Assembly (NCBI GenBank): GCA_002500925.1
Contig: DLTN01000064.1
Span: 87,336 to 111,678 of the forward strand
From: Gemmatimonadales bacterium UBA7835
Lineage (GTDB): Bacteria > Gemmatimonadota > Gemmatimonadetes > Longimicrobiales > Gaopeijiaceae
Length of the DNA stretch: 24,343 nt
Reading direction: 5' to 3'
Below the pieces are notes generated by a model. It worked only from the letters and a program-made list of their open reading frames with translations. It was not told the DNA's origin and did no database searches. Each line of letters begins with the position of its first letter. Within the stretch, counting starts at the first letter, position 1. A program made the position numbers and the translations under genes. Below, piece by piece: positions 24,089-24,343 of the stretch.

Positions 24089-24127
24089 GAGCGCTCTCGG
24101 CGCTCTACCTCCGATTTTGATTTTTTC
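24089..24127 (+). terminator. GC-rich hairpin with T-rich tail in a leader region
   Basis: GAGCGC (24089-24094) and GCGCTC (24100-24105) form a 6-bp stem with a TCTCG loop. TTTTGATTTTTT follows after a 9-nt gap. Competing pairings with the preceding GCTCGCTAGCG are possible. It resembles an imperfect terminator, 45 nt before the next start codon. It could be an attenuator of the 24151 gene, or nothing. Confidence 0.3.
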
Positions 24128-24150
24128 GAACTAATTAGGGATTCGAACTG

Positions 24151-24343
24151 ATGTCCTCCGCGCTCACGCGCCTCCGCATTCGACAACGTCTCTTCGTTGG
24201 TTTCGCTGTCGTAGTAACGGTAATGACCGCACTAGCTGTCGTGCTTGTAACCTCCGGGCTGCGTCGCGTACTTACAGAGACGTTCCAAGAAGAGCTCGAA
24301 AGGCAACTTGCCTTAGGGGAGTGGGTTCTTGAGGGTGCATCAG
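24151..24343 (+). CDS. N terminus of a membrane sensor-like protein (cut by window end)
   Basis: Only the first 64 codons are present. The start is Arg-rich (TRLRIRQRLFVGF), followed by one hydrophobic helix, about residues 14-35 (GFAVVVTVMTALAVVLVTSG), and then a polar, helical stretch (LRRVLTETFQEELERQLALGEWVLEG). This layout is typical of the first transmembrane helix and start of the periplasmic sensor domain of histidine kinases or chemoreceptor-like proteins. The conserved domains lie outside the window. No strong Shine-Dalgarno precedes the ATG. Confidence 0.55.
   Translation, partial: MSSALTRLRIRQRLFVGFAVVVTVMTALAVVLVTSGLRRVLTETFQEELERQLALGEWVLEGAS

Larger units (their letters stand above)
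23752..24150. other. 399-nt gene-free divergent region between imuB and a membrane-protein gene
   Basis: No credible coding sequence: the small frames in it lack family features. It holds the direct-repeat operator candidate (23856-23876) about 105 nt before the imuB ATG and, near its other end, a GC-rich hairpin with T-rich tail (24089-24127). The rest shows nothing I can name. Any plus-strand promoter for the 24151 gene should lie here. Confidence 0.6.

Overview
The window is a 24.3-kb piece of a bacterial chromosome with mid-50s %GC by eye, densely packed and mostly housekeeping in character. The gene set (secreted M1 metallopeptidase, split DnaE2/ImuB mutagenesis genes, class I Fda aldolase, DUF3127 protein, Zn-dependent dehydrogenase, unusual transketolase) would suit a free-living, possibly marine, Gemmatimonadota-type bacterium. 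That assignment is an inference from gene content, not a phylogenetic result. I saw no rRNA, tRNA, CRISPR array, insertion sequence or prophage gene.

Layout. 1-4575 (+): citrate synthase with a strong terminator, a metallo-beta-lactamase-fold hydrolase and an exported M1 peptidase. 4604-8104 (-): error-prone polymerase DnaE2. 8324-8791 (+): an OsmC-family peroxiredoxin whose reading frame is interrupted by one in-frame TGA exactly where the family has its first redox cysteine; a GC-rich hairpin lies 25 nt after it, as in bacterial selenocysteine insertion elements. 8860-9753 (-): class I fructose-bisphosphate aldolase, divergent from 9951-10298 (+), a DUF3127 protein with an SSB-like acidic tail. 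10408-11454 (+): Zn alcohol dehydrogenase. 11465-14271 (-): an overlapping transporter/PLP-decarboxylase pair. 14422-15096 (-): a secreted endostatin/lectin-like protein. 15366-16010 (+): a DsbA/FrnE-like oxidoreductase with a structured leader. 16158-18488 (-): an atypical transketolase. 18633-21055 (+): a NarL-type sensor kinase/response regulator pair. 21123-23751 (-): recX, a small DUF6504-like gene and imuB. From 24151 (+): the start of a membrane protein cut by the window edge.

The genes group into central carbon metabolism (gltA, fda, transketolase), DNA-damage tolerance (dnaE2, imuB, DUF6504-like, recX, perhaps the SSB-like protein) and thiol/peroxide chemistry (OsmC, DsbA-like). Two observations stand out. 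First, the OsmC gene is a strong candidate selenoprotein: TGA is the ordinary stop of several neighbouring genes, so any read-through would be local recoding. Second, dnaE2 and imuB lie about 14 kb apart but share an 11-bp-period direct repeat (ACCGAA-N5-ACCGAA) and a 12-nt exact word in their upstream regions, which suggests a common, probably damage-responsive, operator.
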